A stretch of 20,196 bases of DNA from CTSOIL-112 sp964293815. GTDB taxonomy: Bacteria; Pseudomonadota; Gammaproteobacteria; Burkholderiales; Burkholderiaceae. Both the position numbers and the translations under genes were made by a program. Each line of letters opens with the position of its first letter. The stretch's first letter is position 1. The notes under the pieces were generated by a model. That model saw nothing but the letters and a program-made list of their open reading frames with translations. It ran no database searches and was not told the origin of the DNA. This document shows positions 14,157 to 20,196 of this stretch, piece by piece. The stretch spans positions 1-20,196 of the forward strand of contig CAXYYC010000034.1 of NCBI GenBank assembly GCA_964293815.1, given 5' to 3'.

Positions 14157-14894
14157 ATGCGTCACACACTGATGTTTCGTTCTGCACTGATGGCCGCTTT
14201 ATTGGCGGTATGTACCATCGCCTCGGCTAAAGGGCCTAAAGTACCGTACACCCATCCTGGTATGACCGAAAATGATCGCACCCATGAAAGTGAAGTGAAT
14301 TGGGTTTCGGTAGCGGATATAGAAAAAAGTTTGCAAGGCAAACGCAAAATGACGGTCGGCTTTGATATTGACGACACGGCATTGGTATCGAGCCAGTGTC
14401 TTTACTATGGTAAAAATAAATATTCGCCGACCAACTACGATTATTTGCACAACCAAGAGTTTTGGGATTACGTCGCTGATGGCTGCGATCTGAGTTCGAT
14501 TCCAAAAGAATCAGCGAAAAAGCTCATTGATATGCACGTCAAGCGCGGTGATCAAGTGGTATTCATCACCGGCCGCACGCCGCACAGCAGTTACGATGGC
14601 AAATCAATGGACTCTTTGTCTTTGCTGATGCAAAAGACGTTCAACATTCTAAATATGAAACCGGTGATTTATACCCGTGATGAGGTGGTGAAACCGTATC
14701 AACACGATAAAAGCTACTACATCAAACAGGCCAACGTCAAAGTCTTTTACGGCGATTCAGATGGTGATATTTTGTCTGCGCGCGAAGTCGGTGCTCGCGG
14801 TATTCGCGTGATTCGCTCGGCGGTTAGCACCAATCGACCTTTGCCGATGAACGGCGGTTACGGTGAGGAAGTGGTACGCGATTCGTGGTATTAA
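14157..14894 (+). CDS. aphA: Class B acid phosphatase (periplasmic HAD-superfamily phosphatase)
   Basis: The 245-residue product is close to the 237 of E. coli AphA. A signal peptide covers about 1-24 and ends ASA before KGPKV, a signal peptidase I site. The HAD motifs are complete: nucleophile D70 and acid/base D72 in GFDIDDTAL, T138 in FITGRTP, K190, and the acidic motif GDSDGDI (199-205). Class B enzymes are homotetrameric metallophosphatases that release phosphate from nucleoside monophosphates and other small phosphomonoesters. AAAGGAG lies 6 bases before the ATG, which decides this start over a GTG at 14112. It has a terminator downstream and stands alone. Confidence 0.93.
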   Translation: MRHTLMFRSALMAALLAVCTIASAKGPKVPYTHPGMTENDRTHESEVNWVSVADIEKSLQGKRKMTVGFDIDDTALVSSQCLYYGKNKYSPTNYDYLHNQEFWDYVADGCDLSSIPKESAKKLIDMHVKRGDQVVFITGRTPHSSYDGKSMDSLSLLMQKTFNILNMKPVIYTRDEVVKPYQHDKSYYIKQANVKVFYGDSDGDILSAREVGARGIRVIRSAVSTNRPLPMNGGYGEEVVRDSWY

Positions 14895-14910
14895 TTTGCC
14901 CGTATTTAAA

Positions 14911-14943
14911 AAGCGGTCATTGGATATTCCAATGGCCGTTTTT
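14911..14943 (+). terminator. Intrinsic terminator of aphA
   Basis: GGTCATTGGA (14915-14924) pairs with TCCAATGGCC (14928-14937), with one G-T position, around a 3-base loop. An A-run precedes the stem and TTTTT (14939-14943) follows. It begins about 17 bases after the stop. Confidence 0.88.
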
Positions 14944-14968
14944 ATTCGGCTGGTCAAAGGGTGGCGGG

Positions 14969-14974
14969 TATAAT
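14969..14974 (+). promoter_or_regulatory. Perfect -10 element for the DUF1543 gene
   Basis: TATAAT lies 28 bases before the chosen ATG at 15003. The -35 region at the right distance matches poorly. Transcription would start near 14981, which leaves an earlier ATG at 14988 only 7 bases of leader. Confidence 0.5.
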
Positions 14975-15002
14975 GAAAACTTAAGTCATGGAAAGAATAT
15001 TA

Positions 15003-15518
15003 ATGGACACAAGAGAAATGAAATTGTTTGCGGTGTATCTTGGCGGTCGTGCGCCTAAATGCAATACGGAGTTGCACGACGTGGTGTTTGTGGTGGGCGA
15101 ACGAATTGAGGATACCTACGCGCAGTTGCTTGAATTATGGTTCGGTTCGCGCAAGGGTTTGCATATTGATTCGTGGTTGGCATTGGAGGTGATTGATGGC
15201 TATCGCGTGTCCTTGTCACGCACACCACTGAATACCAATGAAAAGCTGTTTTTCGTGAACTTGGGTGCGTATGCCGATGGGCAATTTACCGAAATACATG
15301 AAAATGTGTTTTTGGTGGGAACGGATATTTTAGCGGTGAAACAGCGGGCAAAATCAACATTTTTGCAAGGCAAATATCTATTGCACACCGACAGCCTGTT
15401 TGAGGTGGATGATTGCATACAAATTGAAGGTGCGCAGGGCTGGTTTGTGCATTTAACCCCGACCGATACACCGAATACTTGGGCGCCGTGCAATGATTAC
15501 CATGTGATTCCGCAATGA
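15003..15518 (+). CDS. DUF1543 protein with an internal duplication
   Basis: The 171-residue product consists of two similar halves of about 65-70 residues. Residues 7-71 carry KLFAVYLGG, ELHDVVFVVG, then HIDSW and the IDGYRVSL end. Residues 81-151 carry KLFFVNLGA, EIHENVFLVG, then HTDSL and the QGWFVHL end. This fits the DUF1543 family, whose function is unknown. There is no signal peptide or membrane helix, so it is probably cytosolic. GGAAAG lies 7 bases before the ATG at 15003. ATGs at 14988 and 15018 are alternatives, and the one at 15018 begins MKLFAVYLGG. The stop overlaps the next gene as ATGA. Confidence 0.8.
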   Translation: MDTREMKLFAVYLGGRAPKCNTELHDVVFVVGERIEDTYAQLLELWFGSRKGLHIDSWLALEVIDGYRVSLSRTPLNTNEKLFFVNLGAYADGQFTEIHENVFLVGTDILAVKQRAKSTFLQGKYLLHTDSLFEVDDCIQIEGAQGWFVHLTPTDTPNTWAPCNDYHVIPQ

Positions 15519-15982
15519 CTGAGCAAAATAATACCGTGCGCATCTGGGTCGATGCCGACGCCTGCCCGCGAGCGGTGAAGGACGTGATTTACCGCGCGGC
15601 GCGGCGCACGCAGGTTTTGACCACATTTGTCGCCAATCAAATGCTATTCACGCCACCATCGCCGTATATCAAGGCGCTGCAAGTGCCTGCGGGCATGGAT
15701 GTGGCGGACAATGAGATCGTGTTGCGTTTGGCCGCTGAGGATTTGGTGATTACCGCGGATATTCCGCTGGCGGCGCAGGTGGTGGAGCGTGGCGCCGTCG
15801 CGCTCAATCCGCGCGGCGAGTGGTACACACGCGAGAATGTTCGTGCGTTGTTGTCCATGCGCGATTTTATGCAGCATTTGCGCGACTCGGGCACGCAAAC
15901 CGGCGGACCGGCGGCGTTGTCGGCGCGTGATGTGCAAAGTTTTGCCAATGCGTTGGATGCTTGGCTGGCGAAACGGCGCTGA
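15515..15982 (+). CDS. YaiI/YqxD family protein (DUF188)
   Basis: The 155-residue product has the family motifs in order: IWVDADACPRAVKDVI (9-24), the ADNEIVLRL segment near residues 64-72, TADIPLAAQVVERG (80-93), NPRGEWYTRENVRALLSMRDFMQ, and a C-terminal helix. The fold is PIN-like, with several conserved aspartates that could bind metal, but no activity is established for the family. The start overlaps the stop of the DUF1543 gene (ATGA) and has no separate ribosome-binding site, so the two are translationally coupled. This gives no further clue to function. Confidence 0.93.
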   Translation: MTEQNNTVRIWVDADACPRAVKDVIYRAARRTQVLTTFVANQMLFTPPSPYIKALQVPAGMDVADNEIVLRLAAEDLVITADIPLAAQVVERGAVALNPRGEWYTRENVRALLSMRDFMQHLRDSGTQTGGPAALSARDVQSFANALDAWLAKRR

Positions 15983-16037
15983 GGATGTGAAGGATGTGAA
16001 TGAAAGCCAAGGGCGTCCAATAAGTGATCCTTTGGCT

Positions 16038-16076
16038 GCCTTTTGGATATTATTGAGAATAATATTGAGAAAAGGC
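16038..16076. terminator. Long nested hairpin between convergent genes
   Basis: Outer arms GCCTTTT (16038-16044) and AAAAGGC (16070-16076) enclose perfect inner arms ATATTATT (16047-16054) and AATAATAT (16058-16065) with a 3-base loop. It lies between the stop of the YaiI-family gene and the stop of the leftward glycosyltransferase. Neither side has a real T-run beyond the stem, so a bidirectional terminator role is inferred from position. Confidence 0.5.
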
Positions 16077-16087
16077 TTGATGTGCAG

Positions 16088-16846
16088 TCACTTTCCGATC
16101 TCTCGATAATTAGGAAATACGACCGGCAGCAGGTGATTGGGCAGATAGTAGCGCGAAAAACAGCGTGAGCTTGAGCCAGCGTGTACCAAGTGCAGACACA
16201 GTCCATCGGTATCGGGCATGGTGATGACGGCGCAATTGGCTTTGAGCAGTGCTTTAGTGAAAAATTCGTCTTCGCAAAAACTCACCGCTTCGAATGGATA
16301 ACGCAGGCCGATTTCTCGGCGATAGACGTATGAAAATCCATAAAACACAATAAAATCTGCGCCAATTTGCATCTTGTCATGAAACACAACGTGTTCGATT
16401 TCTTCGCGGTTGAGGATGTAATGGTGGCCGGTTTTAGCGGTTAAGTCCATGTAACCAAAGAAATTTTGTGTCGGTGCACGCAGATAAAATGCTGAGAGTT
16501 TGATCAAATCAGCCTGATTGTCAATCAAGTTTCCCACCATCACGCGCAGGTAATCGGGCGCGTAGTGGTCGTCATCGTCAAAATGCGCGATGTGATCGTA
16601 TTGCGCCCGCTCAATCAATTCGTTGCGTTTTTCCCCGATGCTCACGGGCGTGGCGCTGTGAATATAGGTGATGCGCGTGTCTGTCTGCGCCAGTTGCATC
16701 ATCCACGCGTCGGGTTGCGGTGTGTCGTCAAACACCAGCCATTCCCAGTTGACCGCGCGCTGTTGGCAAATGCAGTCGTATAGTGCAGGCAGGTAATGGC
16801 TGCGATTGGCGGTTGGGGTGATGAGGGAAACGTTAACCATGTGCAT
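16088..16846 (-). CDS. Family 2 (GT-A fold) glycosyltransferase
   Basis: The 252-residue product starts MHMVNVSLITPTANRSHYL, the nucleotide-sugar binding strand of GT2 enzymes. WEWLVFDD and the metal-binding DXD-type cluster HFDDDDHY (about 89-96) follow. A segment around FCEDEFF (near 191-197) could hold the acidic catalytic base. No membrane helix is present, so it acts in the cytosol or at the membrane surface, probably on a surface glycan. The acceptor and donor cannot be predicted. The first ATG (16846) directly follows the TAA of the upstream gene, and a second ATG at 16840 is equally possible. There is no Shine-Dalgarno sequence, so translation depends on the gene before it. Confidence 0.85.
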   Translation of the reverse strand: MHMVNVSLITPTANRSHYLPALYDCICQQRAVNWEWLVFDDTPQPDAWMMQLAQTDTRITYIHSATPVSIGEKRNELIERAQYDHIAHFDDDDHYAPDYLRVMVGNLIDNQADLIKLSAFYLRAPTQNFFGYMDLTAKTGHHYILNREEIEHVVFHDKMQIGADFIVFYGFSYVYRREIGLRYPFEAVSFCEDEFFTKALLKANCAVITMPDTDGLCLHLVHAGSSSRCFSRYYLPNHLLPVVFPNYREIGK

Positions 16847-17680
16847 TTAGCTTCGTACGGCGCGCCACCATTTGCGCAGTGGTGCAATGCTCACCAGCCC
16901 TTCGAATAATTCAGCCGGATCTTGCGCGATCACCGTGAGTAAATCGGCGCGCAGGTTCATCAACGTATGCCAACTGCGCATGGATGTTTGTTGTGCTTTG
17001 CTGAGAGCGTGGTAGTGCGTTTGGTAGCTGGCCAATTCGGTTTGCGCATGGCTGATCAAACGTTCCAATAGCGGTTGGAGCTGTTGCGCGCGGTTTTGAG
17101 GCGATGATTGGTGCGATAGCACGATATGCGCGGGCGTGTTGGTTTCCTTGAGCCACTGCATCGGGATCCAAATGCGTTGATTGCTCAAATTGTGTCCGAT
17201 GTGGCGAATGTGATCAATCCACCACAGCGCACGACCGGCCGATTGGCTCAATTCGTCGGGAATTTGCGCATGGACCAACATGAACCACAGCCGCGCTAAT
17301 TCACCGCCAATCGCGTCAATGGTCGGTTGTAGCTGTGCCAAATCCTCCACGCGATTTAAATGATGCCAGTGCATGTGACCGTGCAGCAGCATTTGCAGGG
17401 CTTCGGCGTGTTGATTCGACCAATCGGCCGTGTACAAGGCACGCAGAGCTGGATGCTCAATGGCTTTTTCGGGTGCTTTTTCCAGCTCATGATGCCACCA
17501 ATTGAGCGTGGTCACGGCCTGATGATTGTCGGCGTAATTCGCCGCATCGCGCCATTTATGGTGCAGGGCGTACAGCCCGAGTAGCGGTTGATAGGCGGAT
17601 TCGGGTGCTTTGTTCAGCGCATAGTAAACGCTGCTGGCTGAGTAGGGCTGCGGCTCGATGGTGAGAAGGGGTTCGGACAT
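16847..17680 (-). CDS. Squalene/phytoene-synthase-fold protein with degenerate active site
   Basis: The 277-residue product follows the helical pattern of trans-isoprenyl head-to-head synthases. SSVYYALNKAPESAYQPLLGLYALHHKWRDAANYAD (16-51) aligns with the segment that holds the first DxxxD. ALWWIDHIRHIGHNLSNQRIWIPMQWL (151-177) aligns with the second, usually LTNILRDVGED-RRGRIYLP. Here the first motif keeps only D45 in a changed setting. In the second the aspartates are replaced: R-H at 159-160 and H-N at 163-164. It probably does not condense prenyl diphosphates and may resemble NDUFAF6-type, non-catalytic family members. The gene begins 19 bases after rluE with no good ribosome-binding site, and its stop abuts the glycosyltransferase ATG. 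Confidence 0.7.
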   Translation of the reverse strand: MSEPLLTIEPQPYSASSVYYALNKAPESAYQPLLGLYALHHKWRDAANYADNHQAVTTLNWWHHELEKAPEKAIEHPALRALYTADWSNQHAEALQMLLHGHMHWHHLNRVEDLAQLQPTIDAIGGELARLWFMLVHAQIPDELSQSAGRALWWIDHIRHIGHNLSNQRIWIPMQWLKETNTPAHIVLSHQSSPQNRAQQLQPLLERLISHAQTELASYQTHYHALSKAQQTSMRSWHTLMNLRADLLTVIAQDPAELFEGLVSIAPLRKWWRAVRS

Positions 17681-17699
17681 GGCTTGGTTGAAAAACGAT

Positions 17700-18404
17700 T
17701 TATTTGGATGGTGACGATTTTAACCGTTTCGGACGCGGGGCGTTGGTCGAATGTTGTGCGGATCGTTGTTTGGGTTGGTGGTTTGTTCGTTGTGTTTGTC
17801 GTTGCATTGGACGGCGTGAACTTTTGGATGTTGGCGCGGGTGTGCTGGTTTGGTCAACCCAAACCCATTGTCCCAAATCCAGTGTTTGCGCCATTTCTGT
17901 GTGTGACCATAGGCTGTAATCGCCGATGTGCGTGCGAATCAAGCGCAGGGTCGGCAGGCCAACAGCGGCAGTCATACGGCGCACTTGGCGATTGCGTCCT
18001 TCGGTCAGGGTGATTTGTAGCCAGTGCGTTGGGATATTTTTGCGCTCACGAATGGGCGGGTTTCGCGCCCACAGCCAGTCGGGTTCGGCAATGATCTGTA
18101 CGCCACACGGCTGCGTCAGGCCGTCGTTCAGCTCAACCCCACGTCGTAATTGTTCACATGCTGCTTCGGATGGTGCGCCTTCAACCTGAACACAGTAGAT
18201 TTTAGGTTTTTTGTGCGTGGGATGGCTGATTTGGTGTTGTAAGCGACCATCGTCGGTCAGCAGTACCAAGCCCTCGGAGTCTGTATCCAAACGTCCGGCA
18301 GGGTAAACATTGGGTATATGCACATAGTCTGCCAAGCTCGCGTGTTGCTCGTGCGGGGAGAATTGACAGATTACGCCGAAGGGTTTATTGAGAAGTAGCA
18401 GCAT
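17700..18404 (-). CDS. rluE: RluE-type 23S rRNA pseudouridine synthase
   Basis: The 234-residue product starts at once with the synthase domain (LLLNKPFGVICQF), lacks the S4 domain of RluB/RsuA, and carries the catalytic motif AGRLDTDSEGL with D40. The family end motif LTEGRNRQVRRM is at 133-144. Absence of S4 and best resemblance to RluE suggest modification of a single uridine in 23S rRNA (U2457 in E. coli). RluE-like specificity is inference. Residues from about 185 to the end form a basic, low-complexity tail rich in S, T, Q, R, P and K, which probably aids RNA binding. The ATG lies only about 13 bases after the predicted transcription start, with no Shine-Dalgarno sequence. It heads a three-gene leftward operon. 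Confidence 0.88.
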   Translation of the reverse strand: MLLLLNKPFGVICQFSPHEQHASLADYVHIPNVYPAGRLDTDSEGLVLLTDDGRLQHQISHPTHKKPKIYCVQVEGAPSEAACEQLRRGVELNDGLTQPCGVQIIAEPDWLWARNPPIRERKNIPTHWLQITLTEGRNRQVRRMTAAVGLPTLRLIRTHIGDYSLWSHTEMAQTLDLGQWVWVDQTSTPAPTSKSSRRPMQRQTQRTNHQPKQRSAQHSTNAPRPKRLKSSPSK

Positions 18405-18423
18405 AAACGATTTAAAATTTCAT

Positions 18424-18453
18424 ATTATAAAAAAACATTGTACATGATGACAA
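18424..18453 (-). promoter_or_regulatory. Promoter of the rluE operon
   Basis: On the minus strand TTGTCA (18448-18453), an 18-base spacer and a perfect TATAAT (18424-18429) precede rluE. Transcription would start near 18417, about 13 bases before the ATG at 18402-18404. Confidence 0.7.
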
Positions 18454-18463
18454 AATAATTGGT

Positions 18464-18500
18464 ATTTTGCTTGCAAATGGGGTGCAATGCAAAGCAAAAT
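18464..18500. repeat. Inverted repeat in the rluE-icd divergent region
   Basis: ATTTTGCTTGCA (18464-18475) and TGCAAAGCAAAAT (18488-18500) are inverted arms with one extra base in the second arm. The sequence GCAAATGGGG (18473-18482) returns as GCAAAATGGGG (18494-18504). The element lies between the divergent rluE and icd promoters and touches the candidate icd promoter, so it may be an operator. Confidence 0.6.
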
Positions 18501-18510
18501 GGGGCATAAT
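18482..18510 (+). promoter_or_regulatory. Weak candidate icd promoter
   Basis: GTGCAA (18482-18487), a 17-base spacer and CATAAT (18505-18510) would give a leader of about 150 bases before the icd ATG. Only the -10 element matches well. The leader contains a short hairpin, GCTAC (18584-18588) with GTAGC (18596-18600). Confidence 0.3.
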
Positions 18511-18667
18511 TCAAGCTGATCACTCTTATACAAGACCTATCCAACGATCAACGAACGAACACAAAACATGCGTGCTCCGATTAGCTACAAAAAGAGTAGC
18601 CCAAGGTAATGCGGTGATGCATGTTTTTCAATTCGAGATATATCCATCCAAATATAAAGGAGAGACC

Positions 18668-19915
18668 ATGTATCAACATGTCAAAGTACCCGAAGGCGGC
18701 GAGAAAATCACTGTAAACTCAGATTATAGTTTGAATGTTCCCCATAATCCGATCATTCCGTACATCGAAGGTGACGGCACAGGTTTTGACATCACACCGG
18801 TTATGCTCAAAGTGGTGGATGCAGCGGTACAAAAAGCCTATAGCGGCGAACGCAAAATCCATTGGATGGAAATTTTTGCAGGCGAAAAATCCACCAAAAT
18901 TTATGGTCCAGACGTGTGGTTGCCGACTGAAACCATGGAAATTTTGCGTGACTATGTGGTCTCAATCAAAGGTCCTCTGACCACGCCAATCGGCGGCGGT
19001 ATCCGCTCGTTGAACGTGGCCTTGCGTCAAGAATTGGATTTGTACGTGTGCTTGCGCCCAGTGCAATACTTCACCGGCGTGCCTTCACCTGTGAAACACC
19101 CTGAAAAAATCGACATGGTGATTTTCCGTGAAAACTCAGAAGACATCTACGCGGGTGTTGAGTGGGAAGCACAATCTGAAAAAGCGAAAAAAGTCATCAA
19201 ATTCCTGACCGAAGAAATGGGTGTAACGAAAATCCGTTTCCCTGAAACATCAGGTATTGGTGTAAAACCGGTGTCGGTAGAAGGCACGACCCGCTTGGTG
19301 CGCAAAGCGATTCAATACGCGATTGACAACAAACGTTCGAGCGTGACCTTGGTTCACAAAGGCAACATCATGAAATTCACCGAAGGTCTGTTTGCGAAAA
19401 CTGGCTACGAAGTGGCGCAAAAAGAATTCGGTGCAGAGTATTTGGACGGTGGCCCTTGGATGGTAATCAAAGCACCGCACGGTGAAGTCGTTATTAAAGA
19501 TTCGATTGCCGACGCGTTCTTGCAACAAATCCTATTGCGTCCTGCTGAATACGACGTGATCGCTACGTTGAACTTGAATGGCGACTATATTTCTGACGCA
19601 TTGGCGGCGCAAGTCGGCGGCATCGGTATTGCTCCGGGCGCGAACTTGTCTGACTCTGTGGCGATGTTTGAAGCTACTCACGGTACGGCGCCGAAATATG
19701 CGGGCAAAGACTATGTGAATCCGGGTTCGGAAATTTTATCTGCCGAAATGATGCTGCGTCACATGGGTTGGACCGAAGCGGCTGATTTGATTTTGGCAAG
19801 CATGGCAAAATCCATTGATGCGAAAAAAGTGACGTATGACTTCGCGCGTTTGATGGAAGGCGCGACCCAAGTGTCTTGCTCACAGTTCGGCCAAGAAATG
19901 ATCAACAATATGTAA
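18668..19915 (+). CDS. icd: NADP-dependent isocitrate dehydrogenase
   Basis: The 415-residue product is an E. coli-type homodimeric enzyme (416 residues there). Substrate-binding residues are present: S114 and N116 in IRSLNVALR, R120, R130 and R154. K231 is catalytic, and D306 and D310 bind the metal in NGDYISD. The coenzyme pocket has K343, Y344, Y390 and R394, the NADP+ pattern. S114 matches the serine phosphorylated by AceK in E. coli, so that control is possible if aceK exists elsewhere. The enzyme converts isocitrate to 2-oxoglutarate and CO2. AAAGGAGA about 5 bases before the ATG at 18668 decides the start. The frame is open for 67 more codons, but these are not family-like. Confidence 0.98.
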   Translation: MYQHVKVPEGGEKITVNSDYSLNVPHNPIIPYIEGDGTGFDITPVMLKVVDAAVQKAYSGERKIHWMEIFAGEKSTKIYGPDVWLPTETMEILRDYVVSIKGPLTTPIGGGIRSLNVALRQELDLYVCLRPVQYFTGVPSPVKHPEKIDMVIFRENSEDIYAGVEWEAQSEKAKKVIKFLTEEMGVTKIRFPETSGIGVKPVSVEGTTRLVRKAIQYAIDNKRSSVTLVHKGNIMKFTEGLFAKTGYEVAQKEFGAEYLDGGPWMVIKAPHGEVVIKDSIADAFLQQILLRPAEYDVIATLNLNGDYISDALAAQVGGIGIAPGANLSDSVAMFEATHGTAPKYAGKDYVNPGSEILSAEMMLRHMGWTEAADLILASMAKSIDAKKVTYDFARLMEGATQVSCSQFGQEMINNM

Positions 19916-19945
19916 TTGGATCGTGAACGCATCCATTAATAGATC

Positions 19946-19974
19946 AAAAAAGGCAGTCAATGACTGCCTTTTTT
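19946..19974 (+). terminator. Intrinsic terminator of icd
   Basis: AGGCAGTC (19951-19958) pairs with GACTGCCT (19962-19969) around a 3-base loop. A-tracts and T-tracts flank the stem on both sides (19946-19950 and 19969-19974), so it could work in both directions. It lies about 30 bases after the icd stop. Confidence 0.9.
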
Positions 19975-19986
19975 ATCCGCCATCCA

Positions 19987-20016
19987 TTGTTAAATAGGGC
20001 AAAATATTCGTAAAAT
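19987..20016 (+). promoter_or_regulatory. Candidate promoter for the right-edge gene
   Basis: TTGTTA (19987-19992), an 18-base spacer and TAAAAT (20011-20016) lie just after the icd terminator and about 58 bases before the ATG at 20075. Confidence 0.45.
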
Positions 20017-20074
20017 GCCGTATGGGTTTTATCTTTAACCGTAATCATCAACCGTATTTCACCATCCACTCATT

Positions 20075-20196
20075 ATGACGCAAGCGAATGCTGAGCCAGG
20101 GCAAACACCCGCAGAGCCATCGGCCAAATCCTTTCCCAGTTCACCTCGCTTGAATGCGCGGCGAGTGAGTGCTGAGCATGAGCCAATGCACACATC
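20075..20196 (+). CDS. Possible start of an unrecognised gene, cut by the window edge
   Basis: An ATG at 20075 opens a frame that runs to the end of the window, giving 40 residues (MTQANAEPGQTPAEP and onward). The segment is polar, rich in A, P, S and E, and looks like a disordered N-terminus. I do not recognise a family. There is no Shine-Dalgarno sequence before the ATG. The terminator and candidate promoter just upstream support a new transcription unit here. Other frames are also open over this short stretch. Confidence 0.3.
   Translation, partial: MTQANAEPGQTPAEPSAKSFPSSPRLNARRVSAEHEPMHT

Noticed and set aside
14157..14230. Lipoprotein signal in AphA because of a cysteine at residue 19
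   Set aside because: The residues before it (LAV) do not make a lipobox, and ASA before residue 25 is a normal signal peptidase I site.
15983..16004. Tandem AGGATGTGA repeat after the YaiI-family gene
   Set aside because: Two 9-base copies alone are too short to support a repeat family or function.
15637..16206. Leftward open frame of 189 codons across the YaiI-family gene
   Set aside because: It overlaps a well-recognised gene and the convergent hairpin, and has no ribosome-binding site or family match.
18467..18667. 67-codon open extension upstream of icd
   Set aside because: The ATG at 18668 has a strong AAAGGAGA site and gives the normal Icd start and length. The extension overlaps the inverted repeat and the candidate promoter.

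Overview
The window looks like the chromosome of a betaproteobacterium, probably Burkholderiales-like. Evidence: a complete NAD-linked fdsGBACD formate dehydrogenase operon, trxA directly upstream of rho, AcnB-type aconitase, and an FmdB zinc-ribbon start at the left edge. I cannot name a genus. There are no tRNAs, rRNAs, insertion sequences, CRISPR arrays or phage genes. Most of the DNA is housekeeping metabolism and envelope biology.

Left part (1-4797), all leftward: the first 21 codons of an fmdB-like gene with a strong promoter and a structured leader; bactofilin and an M23 peptidase as an operon; rho with a long C-rich leader and a near-consensus promoter inside an inverted repeat; trxA; and an inner-membrane-anchored OmpA-family protein.

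Centre (5152-13972), rightward: acnB with a clean intrinsic terminator, then fdsG-fdsB-fdsA-fdhD(fdsC)-fdsD. The fds genes are joined by ATGA overlaps or a 2-nt gap. Together they encode a soluble Mo/W-bis-MGD, Fe-S and FMN enzyme that oxidises formate to CO2 and gives NADH. FdhD sulfurates its cofactor. No fdsR regulator is adjacent.

Right part: aphA-like periplasmic class B acid phosphatase; a two-gene unit of a duplicated DUF1543 protein and a YaiI/YqxD (DUF188) protein; a leftward operon of an RluE-type pseudouridine synthase, a degenerate squalene/phytoene-synthase-fold protein and a GT2 glycosyltransferase; then rightward icd (NADP-type isocitrate dehydrogenase), its terminator, and the probable start of another gene at the right edge. 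acnB and icd make consecutive TCA-cycle steps, and the formate dehydrogenase lies between them.

I see no clearly new multi-gene system. The items most worth checking are the rho leader and promoter palindrome, the nested leader in front of fmdB, the synthase-like protein with lost catalytic aspartates beside a glycosyltransferase, and the palindromes at the fds, aphA and icd promoters. All promoter, operator and RNA-structure calls were made by eye.
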